Positions 10,357 to 18,804 of a DNA stretch of 64,000 bases are shown here, one piece after another; position 1 is the first letter of the stretch; each line of letters begins with the position of its first letter. Under the pieces are notes generated by a model. It ran no database searches. It saw only the letters and a program-made list of their open reading frames with translations, and had not been told where the DNA came from. Location: the NCBI GenBank assembly GCA_018715525.1, contig DVLL01000021.1, positions 62,001-126,000 on the forward strand. The letters are read 5' to 3'. The translations under genes and the position numbers were made by a program. Source of the DNA: Candidatus Faeciplasma pullistercoris. Lineage in GTDB: Bacteria; Bacillota; Clostridia; Oscillospirales; Ruminococcaceae.

Positions 10357-11192
10357 ACAGCAGTAAAGCTGTATTTGCCTTTAAGCTCATCATAGGCTTT
10401 GCGGCACATTTCATCACTGTCAAACAGTCCGTATACGCAAGACCCGCTTCCGCTCATCAGCGAGGCAAGCGCTCCGAGCGAAATAAGTTCTGCTTTAATT
10501 TCAGAGATGACGGGGGAGTCTATCGCTTTTTCCAAATCGTTTGAAATATAGCTAAGTATGCTCTCACCGTTTACTATCGCGTTAGCGAGTCTGTCAGAAT
10601 TTAGCTTTGAGACTATGCCTTTTTTGTCAAAGCTCTTATACGCCTCCGGCGTTGACACTCCGAACTCAGGCTTTACAAGCAAAATATAATAGTGAAGCTT
10701 CTCGGGGAGCGGGCTGACCCTGTCGCCTGCGCCCATGCAAAGAGCTGTTCCGCCGTTAATCAGGAATGGAATGTCCGCGCCGACCTTAGCCGCAATTTCG
10801 CGGAGCTCGTCGCAATTTAGATTAGTCTCAAACGCTGAGTCAAGCATCCTTATGACAGCCGCTGCATCGGAGGAGCCCCCTCCGAGACCGGCCATTGACG
10901 GTATCCTCTTTTGTATGTAAATCTCAATGCCGTAGCCTGTCACGCCTGTTTTTTCAAGAAACACATCGGTCACCTTGTAGCATGTGTTTCTTTCATCGCA
11001 GGGAACGCTTTTGTCATCGCAGCTTATCTTGATTCCTTTCGCTCCTCTTACGCATGTGAGAGTCACCGTGTCGCAAAGCGAGATAGTTTGCATGACTGTT
11101 TTGACCTCATGTAAGCCGTTTGTCATTCTTCCGGTTATGTCAAGGCTCAGGTTTATCTTGCCATATGCGTTCTCAGTAATCTTTTTATCCAT
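10341..11192 (-). CDS. ispE: 4-(cytidine 5'-diphospho)-2-C-methyl-D-erythritol kinase
   Basis: AYGKINLSLDITG, PSMAGLGGGSSDAAA GHMP kinase motifs. Confidence 0.95.
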   Translation of the reverse strand: MDKKITENAYGKINLSLDITGRMTNGLHEVKTVMQTISLCDTVTLTCVRGAKGIKISCDDKSVPCDERNTCYKVTDVFLEKTGVTGYGIEIYIQKRIPSMAGLGGGSSDAAAVIRMLDSAFETNLNCDELREIAAKVGADIPFLINGGTALCMGAGDRVSPLPEKLHYYILLVKPEFGVSTPEAYKSFDKKGIVSKLNSDRLANAIVNGESILSYISNDLEKAIDSPVISEIKAELISLGALASLMSGSGSCVYGLFDSDEMCRKAYDELKGKYSFTAVCRTI

Positions 11193-12384
11193 TACCCTTA
11201 AGCTCCGTCAGAAATTCGCTTATTCTTTCTATCGCCTCGCGAAGATGGTTGATCGAGTAGGCATAGGACACTCTTACAAACCCTTCTCCGCAATCGCCGA
11301 AGGCGTTGCCCGGTATGACAGCTACTCTCTTGTGGTACAGTAGCCTCTCACAGAACTCATCGCTTGAAAGTCCTGTTGACTTGATGCTCGGGAAAACATA
11401 GAACGCTCCCTCGGGCGTGAAGCAGTGCAGTCCAAGGCTGTTAAAGGCGTTCACGAGGTATTTTCTTCTCATATCATATTCACTCACCATCATCTTGACG
11501 TCTTCTTCGCAGGCGGTGAGCGCCTCAATAGCCGCATACTGGCTGACAGTCGGCGAGGACATTATCCCGTACTGGTGGATTTTAAGCGAGTGCTTGAGTA
11601 TCTCTTCCGGTGCGCACATGTAGCCAAGCCTCCAGCCTGTCATTGAAAAGGCCTTGGAGAAGCCGTTAACATATATCGTGCGCTCCCTCATTCCGTCAAG
11701 ACCTATTATCGAGAAATGCTGTCTGCCGTATGTCAGCTCAGAGTATATTTCGTCGGTGAGCACAGCAATGTTTGTCCCTCTGAGAATCTCGGCGATAGGC
11801 TCAAGGTCCTCTTTAGTCATAATCGCACCTGTGGGATTATTCGGATAGGGGAGAATAAGCAGCTTTGTCCTTGGGGTTATTGCGGCTTTTAGAGCGTCTG
11901 ACGTAAGCTTGAAGCTGTGCCCCTCAGAGGTTTTTATAGGGACGGGCACTCCTCCTGAGAGCAAAACTATAGGCTTGTAGCAGACAAATGAAGGCTCGGG
12001 AATTATCACCTCGTCCTGCTGTGAGACTATGGTTCTTATCGCAAGGTCTATAGCCTCAGAGCCACCAACGGTGACGATAATCTCGTGAGCGGGATTATAT
12101 CTTACTCCGGTTTTTAGGGCTGTGTAGTCTGAAATTGCCTCTCTGAGCTTGATCATACCTGCGTTGGAGGTGTAGAATGTTTTGCCGCGTTCAAGAGCCT
12201 TTATCGCCGCCTGCCTTATTGGCCATGGCGTGTAGAAATCGGGCTCTCCTATTCCGAGCGAGATGACGTCGTCCAGTGTAGCTGCGATGTCAAAGTACTT
12301 TCTTATGCCAGACGGTTTTATATCAACCGCCGTTTCGTTGAGGAGCTTAGTGTAATCTATCATTTTACTCCTGACCTCTTTCAT
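11185..12384 (-). CDS. Pyridoxal-phosphate aminotransferase class I/II
   Basis: LGIGEPDFYTPWPIRQAA, PYPNNPTGA, NGFSKAFSMTGWRLGY PLP lysine motif. Confidence 0.93.
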   Translation of the reverse strand: MKEVRSKMIDYTKLLNETAVDIKPSGIRKYFDIAATLDDVISLGIGEPDFYTPWPIRQAAIKALERGKTFYTSNAGMIKLREAISDYTALKTGVRYNPAHEIIVTVGGSEAIDLAIRTIVSQQDEVIIPEPSFVCYKPIVLLSGGVPVPIKTSEGHSFKLTSDALKAAITPRTKLLILPYPNNPTGAIMTKEDLEPIAEILRGTNIAVLTDEIYSELTYGRQHFSIIGLDGMRERTIYVNGFSKAFSMTGWRLGYMCAPEEILKHSLKIHQYGIMSSPTVSQYAAIEALTACEEDVKMMVSEYDMRRKYLVNAFNSLGLHCFTPEGAFYVFPSIKSTGLSSDEFCERLLYHKRVAVIPGNAFGDCGEGFVRVSYAYSINHLREAIERISEFLTELKGNG

Positions 12385-12838
12385 CCGGCATAGGGTCTAC
12401 CAGCATTATCCCGTTTTCCTTGTACTTCTGAAGGAAGAAGTGGGTAGAGGTAGAGATAACTCCGTCGATAGTGGCAAGCCTCTGCGCAACAAACAGGGAA
12501 GCGTCCTTGATATTCCTGCATCTGAGGGTAACCGCAAGGTCATAACCGCCGGACATCAAAGATATGCTCTCGACCTCAGGATAGGAGGCAATAAGCCTTG
12601 CTATATCGTCATATCCGACCTGTGCCTTGGGCGTTACGGAAAGCTCTATGTATGCGGCAATGCTGTCGTTTTGAGTAAGCTCCTCGTCAACAATAGCGGT
12701 GTAGCCCTTGATGATTCCCTTCCTCTCGAGCTCCTTTATTCTATCATCTACCTCGTCAGCCGTAGTGCCGAGCATCGCGGCAAGCTCTTGGTTAGAGAGG
12801 CGGGCGTTTGTCTTCAAAAGAGAAAGCAATTTGTCCAT
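12365..12838 (-). CDS. Lrp/AsnC family transcriptional regulator
   Basis: LLKTNARLSNQELAAMLGTTADEVDDRIKELERKGIIKGYTAIVDE. Confidence 0.92.
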   Translation of the reverse strand: MDKLLSLLKTNARLSNQELAAMLGTTADEVDDRIKELERKGIIKGYTAIVDEELTQNDSIAAYIELSVTPKAQVGYDDIARLIASYPEVESISLMSGGYDLAVTLRCRNIKDASLFVAQRLATIDGVISTSTHFFLQKYKENGIMLVDPMPDERGQE

Positions 12839-12979
12839 TTTGATATCCCCTTTACGTTTATAAGTTTTTTTATTATATCACTTTGTATTACTCAAGTCAA
12901 GCTTTATCACTTTAACTCAATAAATTATTTGTGCATTTAATCATACAATTAATTTGCATAAATAAATTTTAAAAAACTA

Positions 12980-13008
12980 TTGACATATGTATTACCACGG
13001 TATATAAT
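12980..13008 (+). promoter_or_regulatory. Full-consensus SigA promoter of the ABC exporter operon
   Basis: TTGACA-17 nt-TATAAT, exact consensus hexamers. Confidence 0.85.
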
Positions 13009-13061
13009 TAACCTGCCTCACAGCTAATATTTACATCATTGAATGAAAAAGGGTGAGATAA

Positions 13062-13157
13062 GTGCTTTTCTATACTGCGATACTGGAGAAAATTCATATA
13101 TGCGGTGCGGGGTTAGAAGCGCGGTTATCTCAGCGCGGTCTAAACGGCGGATTTTGA
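13062..13157 (+). CDS. Putative 31-aa leader peptide
   Basis: GTG start after AAAGGGTGAG; MLFYTAILEKIHICGAGLEARLSQRGLNGGF*, ends just before the terminator. Confidence 0.5.
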   Translation: MLFYTAILEKIHICGAGLEARLSQRGLNGGF

Positions 13158-13174
13158 TGGATGATAGCTTTTTT

Positions 13175-13215
13175 AACAGCTCCCGGCACTTTGTGTGTGC
13201 GGGCTGTTTTGTTTT
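13175..13215 (+). terminator. Leader intrinsic terminator (attenuator) upstream of ABC gene
   Basis: AACAGCtCCCGGCAC-tttgtgt-GTGCGGGCTGTT-TTGTTTT in the 5' leader. Confidence 0.65.
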
Positions 13216-13265
13216 GTGACAAAATGTGCTATGTCCTGTTTTTGAAAGGAGCATTGATAACGAAG

Positions 13266-15722
13266 ATGAAATACTTTGACGTGCTTCCCGAGCTTGTATC
13301 AGACGAGCTGTCAAAGCGGGGAGTTAACACAGAAAAGCTTCTGTACTGTGTTAAAGCCGATCTCGACGGCGAGGGCAAGTATTTGGATGTATACATAACA
13401 TTTACTACTGACGAGCTGTACGTAATAACCGGCTATGAGGAATACGGAAGGGACTCAGGCAGAGCTAAGCTTGAGGAACGTATGAGAGAAATGCCTTTGA
13501 TAAGGTCGTTTTTCAAGCCCGCTCCCATTCGCGAGATGGTCAGCTACAGGGTGGAGGACTTCAGGGAGTACCAGATATCACAGATAAAAAATATCTTTGT
13601 GGACAGAAGCCAGAATACGGCAAGACTTGTAATCGCCATGCTCAAGAGTGGAGAAGTAGAGGATTTTTCACCAAAGGAGGAGACTCCCGAGGAGGAAAAC
13701 GAGGAGAGCATGTTCGGTAAAAAATTCGGATGGTTCGGCGAGACCTATGAGCATGACAGGGAGAATATCCTTATTGCACGCTTCTCGATAGGCTATAGTG
13801 AGAAGTTTGAGCGCTTCTGTGAAAGGCTGAATAAGACCCACCGGCATGAAGAGATTGACGATTCTCTTCTTGATAGTGTTCAAACGGTATGCCCGATTTG
13901 TCACCAGCCCTATCCTAACCCAAATAGACCTGTATGCCCAAGGTGCATGGATAAGCGGAGCATCTTTGACAAGCTCATGGCGATGTTCAAGGATTTCAAG
14001 CTTCAGATTACTCTGATTGCTTTAGCGATACTTATGTCGAACGTGCTTGCAATAGTTTCACCGTGGTTCGGCTCAAAGATGCTCTACGACGATGTACTCA
14101 CGCCTGAGGGAAGGTTCTACGGACAGGTGCTGCTTGTAATTTTGCTGATGGTTCTTACTGAAATACTGAGTAAGCTCACCGGACTTGTTTCAGGAATCAT
14201 CACCGCCAAGGTAGTTCCGTACGTCACTCATGTCCTGAGAACCAAGATATACGCGGCGATGAACAGCCTTTCCTTGCAGTTCTTTACCAGCAAGCAGACG
14301 GGCTCGCTCATGTCCAGAGTCGACAGGGACAGCAATAATGTCTATAACTTCTTTGTAGACATTGTGCCATACGGCTGCGCTAATATCATCAAGCTCGTCG
14401 GAGTGGCAGCGATAATGTTTACGCTGAGCCCTATTCTATCTCTTGCCGTCATACTTGTTATAGTTATTGTCATGATGTTCGATAACTTTCTCTATAAGTC
14501 GGAAAGAAAGCTCTATAGGAAGCTGGATGTCGCGATGAGAAGCCTTAACTCGGTTCTATCCGATGTAATGAACGGACAGCGAGTAGTAAAGTCCTTTGCC
14601 AAGGAGCGAAAGGAGATAGCGAGGTACCGCAAGAAGAATAAAGACGCCTATGATGTGAACTCCAAGATTAACCATAGGATTACCTCAACACTTCCGTTTG
14701 TCTGGGGCTTTTACAGGCTTATCAGCACGGGACTGTTCTGTCTCGGCTGTTACCTGGTGGTAATTCATCACGAGTTTGCCGGAAAGGTGTTCACCTTCGG
14801 AACGCTGAACGCACTTTTATCCTACACCAATATGATCTATGACCCCATCGACTTCTTCATGTGGATAGGAGACAGGTGGGCAAGGTGCATAGACGCTGCG
14901 TCAAGAATGTTTGAGATACTTGACGCCAAGCCTACCGTTCTGGAGAGTGAAAGCCCTGTTAGAATGGAAAGAATGAAGGGCGAAATCGAGTTTAGAAACG
15001 TCTTCTTCGAGTATGAGGCAGGTCATCAGATACTCAAAAACCTGTCTTTCAAGGTCCACGCCGGACAGATGTTCGGAATCGTCGGAAAGACGGGAGCGGG
15101 CAAGTCTACTATTATCAATCTGATGGCAAGGCTTTATGACGTCACCTCCGGAGAAATATACATTGATGGTGTGCCGATAAAGAAGATAGCTACTGAGGAT
15201 CTGAGGCGCTGCATAGGAATAGTTTCCCAGGAAACATACCTATTCATGGGAACGGTTGCGGATAATATCAGGTATGCAAGACCCAACGCCACCATAGAGG
15301 AGGTAATAGAGGCTGCTAAGTCGGCAAATGCTCATGAGTTCATAACCAAGCTTCCCGACGGCTATAACACTAAGATAGGCTCGGGCGGTACGGCTCTATC
15401 CGGAGGCGAGAGGCAGAGAATATCCATCGCGAGAGCGATTATTCAAAGCCCGGACATACTGATTCTTGACGAGGCTACCGCTTCCATGGATACAAGGACG
15501 GAGAGAAAGATTCAGGCGGCTATAGACGCTCTCAAGGAGGGAAGGACGATTATATCTATAGCGCACAGGCTGTCAACTCTCAGAGACGCGGATATGCTCT
15601 GCGTAATTGAAAACGGAGAGCTGAAGGAGCTCGGCACCCATGACCAGCTTATACGCCGCAAGGGAAAGTATTTTGAACTGTATAAGCTCCAGTCAGAGGC
15701 GCTGAAGTTCATAGAGGAATAG
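13266..15722 (+). CDS. ABC transporter, fused TMD-NBD exporter with N-terminal accessory domain and zinc ribbon
   Basis: CPICHQPYPNPNRPVCPRC; Walker A GKTGAGKSTI; LSGGERQ; ILDEATAS. ATG at 13266 with AAAGGAG upstream preferred over 13161. Confidence 0.92.
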   Translation: MKYFDVLPELVSDELSKRGVNTEKLLYCVKADLDGEGKYLDVYITFTTDELYVITGYEEYGRDSGRAKLEERMREMPLIRSFFKPAPIREMVSYRVEDFREYQISQIKNIFVDRSQNTARLVIAMLKSGEVEDFSPKEETPEEENEESMFGKKFGWFGETYEHDRENILIARFSIGYSEKFERFCERLNKTHRHEEIDDSLLDSVQTVCPICHQPYPNPNRPVCPRCMDKRSIFDKLMAMFKDFKLQITLIALAILMSNVLAIVSPWFGSKMLYDDVLTPEGRFYGQVLLVILLMVLTEILSKLTGLVSGIITAKVVPYVTHVLRTKIYAAMNSLSLQFFTSKQTGSLMSRVDRDSNNVYNFFVDIVPYGCANIIKLVGVAAIMFTLSPILSLAVILVIVIVMMFDNFLYKSERKLYRKLDVAMRSLNSVLSDVMNGQRVVKSFAKERKEIARYRKKNKDAYDVNSKINHRITSTLPFVWGFYRLISTGLFCLGCYLVVIHHEFAGKVFTFGTLNALLSYTNMIYDPIDFFMWIGDRWARCIDAASRMFEILDAKPTVLESESPVRMERMKGEIEFRNVFFEYEAGHQILKNLSFKVHAGQMFGIVGKTGAGKSTIINLMARLYDVTSGEIYIDGVPIKKIATEDLRRCIGIVSQETYLFMGTVADNIRYARPNATIEEVIEAAKSANAHEFITKLPDGYNTKIGSGGTALSGGERQRISIARAIIQSPDILILDEATASMDTRTERKIQAAIDALKEGRTIISIAHRLSTLRDADMLCVIENGELKELGTHDQLIRRKGKYFELYKLQSEALKFIEE

Positions 15723-15747
15723 TTTTAAACCTAAAAGGGGAATGCAT

Positions 15748-16296
15748 ATGGAAAATAATGAAAAGAAGGAAAACGCCGGCGAGGTTTTTGAGATAGACAT
15801 GCTCGAGCTGCTTGATTGCTCCAAACTGGAGTTTTTTAGGGACGACGCCGGATTCATATCACTGAAATATGACGGAAACGAGTACTTCAATGTCATGCTG
15901 ACAAGGCTTGTACCTTTCTACTCAAAGACTACATACATAAGCGTTGCGTATGACAACGAAGACCGTGAGTTTAAGGAGATAGGCGTAATCAAAGACATGA
16001 AAGAGCTCTCGCCGGAGCAGTATGAGTTAGTAAACAGCTACCTCGAGTATAAATACTACATGCCGGAGATTACGAAGGTCTATTCCATAAAGGATAATTC
16101 AAGAGGCTTTATATTTGTTGACATAGATACTACTGCGGGCAGAAAGACTATCTGCATACGCGACTGGTACTCAAACTTCAGATTGCTTACGGATAAATAT
16201 CTTTACGCCTCTGACGTCGATGGAAACAAGTATTTCTGCGACGACATTTCAAAGCTGGACAAAAAGAGCCTCGCCGTTCTGGAGATTTACATCTGA
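15748..16296 (+). CDS. DUF1854-family protein
   Basis: About 180 aa, between two ABC genes; FRDDAGFISLKYDGNEYFNVMLTRLVPF, IDTTAGRKTICIRDWYSNFRLL. Confidence 0.75.
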   Translation: MENNEKKENAGEVFEIDMLELLDCSKLEFFRDDAGFISLKYDGNEYFNVMLTRLVPFYSKTTYISVAYDNEDREFKEIGVIKDMKELSPEQYELVNSYLEYKYYMPEITKVYSIKDNSRGFIFVDIDTTAGRKTICIRDWYSNFRLLTDKYLYASDVDGNKYFCDDISKLDKKSLAVLEIYI

Positions 16297-16333
16297 TTTT
16301 TCCTTGTATTAGTGGAAAGGAGATAATGAATAT

Positions 16334-18562
16334 ATGAATTTGTTGCTTTCCGCGCCGGAAGGGGAAAAGCTTGACAGCTTTCTCTTTGCTTTGCCGTTTA
16401 ACCTTTACGGCAGGGCTAAAAAGGTGAGAGGCAATCTTTGTGTGACCAAGGACAAGAAAATACTTGTCTATGTAGATAACAAACTGACTGATACATACTC
16501 CTTTGAGGATTACGACGAGTACGCCTGCGAGCAGCTTGTAGGATGCTCTATGATGGTTGGCAGAAGGAATGATGTAACTCAAAAGTGCATCTGTGCCTTT
16601 ACGCAGGACAATTTCATAGCCTATGCCGAGCTATGTAAGATACTCAATCACTATCTTACAACCGGAATGCTTGTGGAAAAAAGCGAGATAGATGAGCCAA
16701 AGTGCCCTAAGTGCCATCTGCCCTTGGACGGCTATACGGAATGCCCATACTGCGCTTCAAAGTTGAAGACCTTCTCAAAGCTTATTAAGCGCATCGGTCC
16801 GTATAAAAAAGCGTTCGCTGTAGCCATATTGTGTACGATTTTCGGTGAGCTGCTTGGAGTGGTATCTCCGTATATAAACCGTTTGCTGATAGACGGCTAT
16901 GTCATGCCTGCTGACGGTGGAACTGCGGATGTCTCGGCGATAAACTGGAGCGGATTTGGGCTTTTGTGTTTAGCACTTCTCGGAACCGTAGTAGCGTCAG
17001 TGGTGTTCAATTACTTTAATATGAGGAGCAGCTACTACGTTGCTTTGAACCTCGGTCAGGACCTCAGACAGGATGTTTTTAATAAAACGCTTGATCTTTC
17101 GATGACGTCCATATCCAAGAAAACCGCCGGAGAGCTGATATCCCGTGTATCTAACGATGCAAACAAGCTCCAGAGTTTTATAACGGATAACGGCAAGCAG
17201 GCGATAGTTAGGATATTCTCGCTGATAATAGTCATGGTGATCGTGTTTGCAATGAATTGGAGGCTGGCTATACTCGCCATAATCCCGATACCGTTTGTAA
17301 TGCTCATGGTAAAGAGGCTATATAATGTCATTCATATGCACTTTTCCCGCTCGTGGCGCTGTCTTAATTCCTATTCAAAGCTTCTGCACGATGCGCTTAA
17401 CGGAATAAGGGTAGTCAAGTCATGCGGAACCGAGCGAATGGAGATATCAAAGTATAGTGCGGTGTCGGCCAAATGGGCAAAAGCCGCGTCAAAGGCTGAG
17501 GTTGTCTGGAACCTGATTTGGCCTGTGACCGATTTTCTTTTAACCTTCGGAAATTACTTTGTCCTCTTCTTTGGCGCAAGAATGGTTCTCGGGCTTGTTC
17601 CGGGCTGGGGAAGTATGACTGTTGGCGAGCTCACTCAGTTTACATCATATGTGACCATGCTCTACACTCCTATGAGATGGCTCATGCAGCTTCCCAGAAC
17701 CTTTGCGGACGCATCGATAAGCGCTTCCAAGGTATTTGAAATACTCGAGGAGCAGACCGATGTGCGTGACGCTAAAGATTCCGTTGACCTTGATATTGAC
17801 GGAAATATAAGCTTTAACCATGTTTACTTTGGCTACAAGGTATATAATCCTGTGCTCAAGGACATCACCTGCAACATTGAAAAAGGCAAGATGATAGGAA
17901 TAGTCGGACACTCAGGCGTAGGAAAATCCACTATGATAAACCTGATTCTGAGACTTTATGATGTGACTCAGGGAGAAATCAAAATAGACGGCGTGGATAT
18001 ACGCAAGATTTCCCAGCAAAGTCTAAGGTCTCAGGTGGGTGTGGTTTTGCAGGAGACCTATTTGTTTGAAGGAAGCGTTTTGGACAACATATCCTACGCC
18101 AAGCCGGACGCATCCTTTGACGAGATAGTCGAGGCGGCAAAGATAGCGCACGCTCATGAATTTATAACAAAGCTTCCCGACGGATATAACACACGCGTCG
18201 GCAACAAGGGTTATACTCTTTCAGGGGGCGAGCGTCAAAGAATCGCTATTGCGAGAGCGGTTTTGCATAATCCCAAGATAATCATTCTTGATGAGGCGAC
18301 CGCTTCTTTGGATACTGAGACAGAGAAGCAGATACAGGAGGGCTTGAACGAGCTCTGCAAGGGCAAGACCACCATAGCTATCGCCCACCGTCTCTCGACT
18401 CTCTCAAATGCCGATCAGCTCATAGTTTTGGACAAGGGCAGACTTGCGGAAATGGGGACTCATGATGAGCTCATGAGGCATAAGGGAGTATACTATAACC
18501 TTGTAATGGCTCAAAGGCAGACGACCAAGATGAAGAAGGTAGAAAAAGCTGCTTTGGCGTAA
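16334..18562 (+). CDS. ABC transporter, fused TMD-NBD exporter with N-terminal accessory domain and zinc ribbon
   Basis: CPKCHLPLDGYTECPYC; Walker A GHSGVGKSTM; LSGGERQ; ILDEATAS. Confidence 0.93.
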   Translation: MNLLLSAPEGEKLDSFLFALPFNLYGRAKKVRGNLCVTKDKKILVYVDNKLTDTYSFEDYDEYACEQLVGCSMMVGRRNDVTQKCICAFTQDNFIAYAELCKILNHYLTTGMLVEKSEIDEPKCPKCHLPLDGYTECPYCASKLKTFSKLIKRIGPYKKAFAVAILCTIFGELLGVVSPYINRLLIDGYVMPADGGTADVSAINWSGFGLLCLALLGTVVASVVFNYFNMRSSYYVALNLGQDLRQDVFNKTLDLSMTSISKKTAGELISRVSNDANKLQSFITDNGKQAIVRIFSLIIVMVIVFAMNWRLAILAIIPIPFVMLMVKRLYNVIHMHFSRSWRCLNSYSKLLHDALNGIRVVKSCGTERMEISKYSAVSAKWAKAASKAEVVWNLIWPVTDFLLTFGNYFVLFFGARMVLGLVPGWGSMTVGELTQFTSYVTMLYTPMRWLMQLPRTFADASISASKVFEILEEQTDVRDAKDSVDLDIDGNISFNHVYFGYKVYNPVLKDITCNIEKGKMIGIVGHSGVGKSTMINLILRLYDVTQGEIKIDGVDIRKISQQSLRSQVGVVLQETYLFEGSVLDNISYAKPDASFDEIVEAAKIAHAHEFITKLPDGYNTRVGNKGYTLSGGERQRIAIARAVLHNPKIIILDEATASLDTETEKQIQEGLNELCKGKTTIAIAHRLSTLSNADQLIVLDKGRLAEMGTHDELMRHKGVYYNLVMAQRQTTKMKKVEKAALA

Positions 18563-18597
18563 TCATAGCCAACATCATAGCGTTAAATTCTCAAAGA

Positions 18598-18634
18598 AAC
18601 AGCGACAGTTACGATCTTTGTAATTGCCGCTGTT
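18598..18634 (+). terminator. Long hairpin 3' of the ABC operon, weak T-run
   Basis: AACAGCGACAGTTAC-gatcttt-GTAATTGCCGCTGTT, 15-bp stem including G-U pairs. Confidence 0.5.
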
Positions 18635-18804
18635 ATTCATGATAACAAAATGCTTTGATATATTCCATTATAATTATTGAATATTAGTGATTTACTATTG
18701 AAGATGTGTGATAGTAATGTTAAAATAAACTGAAAAGCGGGTTAATCCGCTGTAATTATTGGCAAATCGTATGTATCAAAAAAGAAGAAAGAGTAGAGGT
18801 TTAT

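Noticed and set aside
13105-13150. T-box-like or known-riboswitch-like motif in the ABC leader (ggtgcgggg...gcgcgg)
   Set aside because: No T-box core (GGGTGGNACCGCG) and no class-specific riboswitch core recognised. The leader ORF plus attenuator reading fits better, but a riboswitch is not excluded.
13036-13314. 92-aa minus ORF across the ABC leader
   Set aside because: Antisense to the promoter-leader-terminator structure, with no SD or domain.
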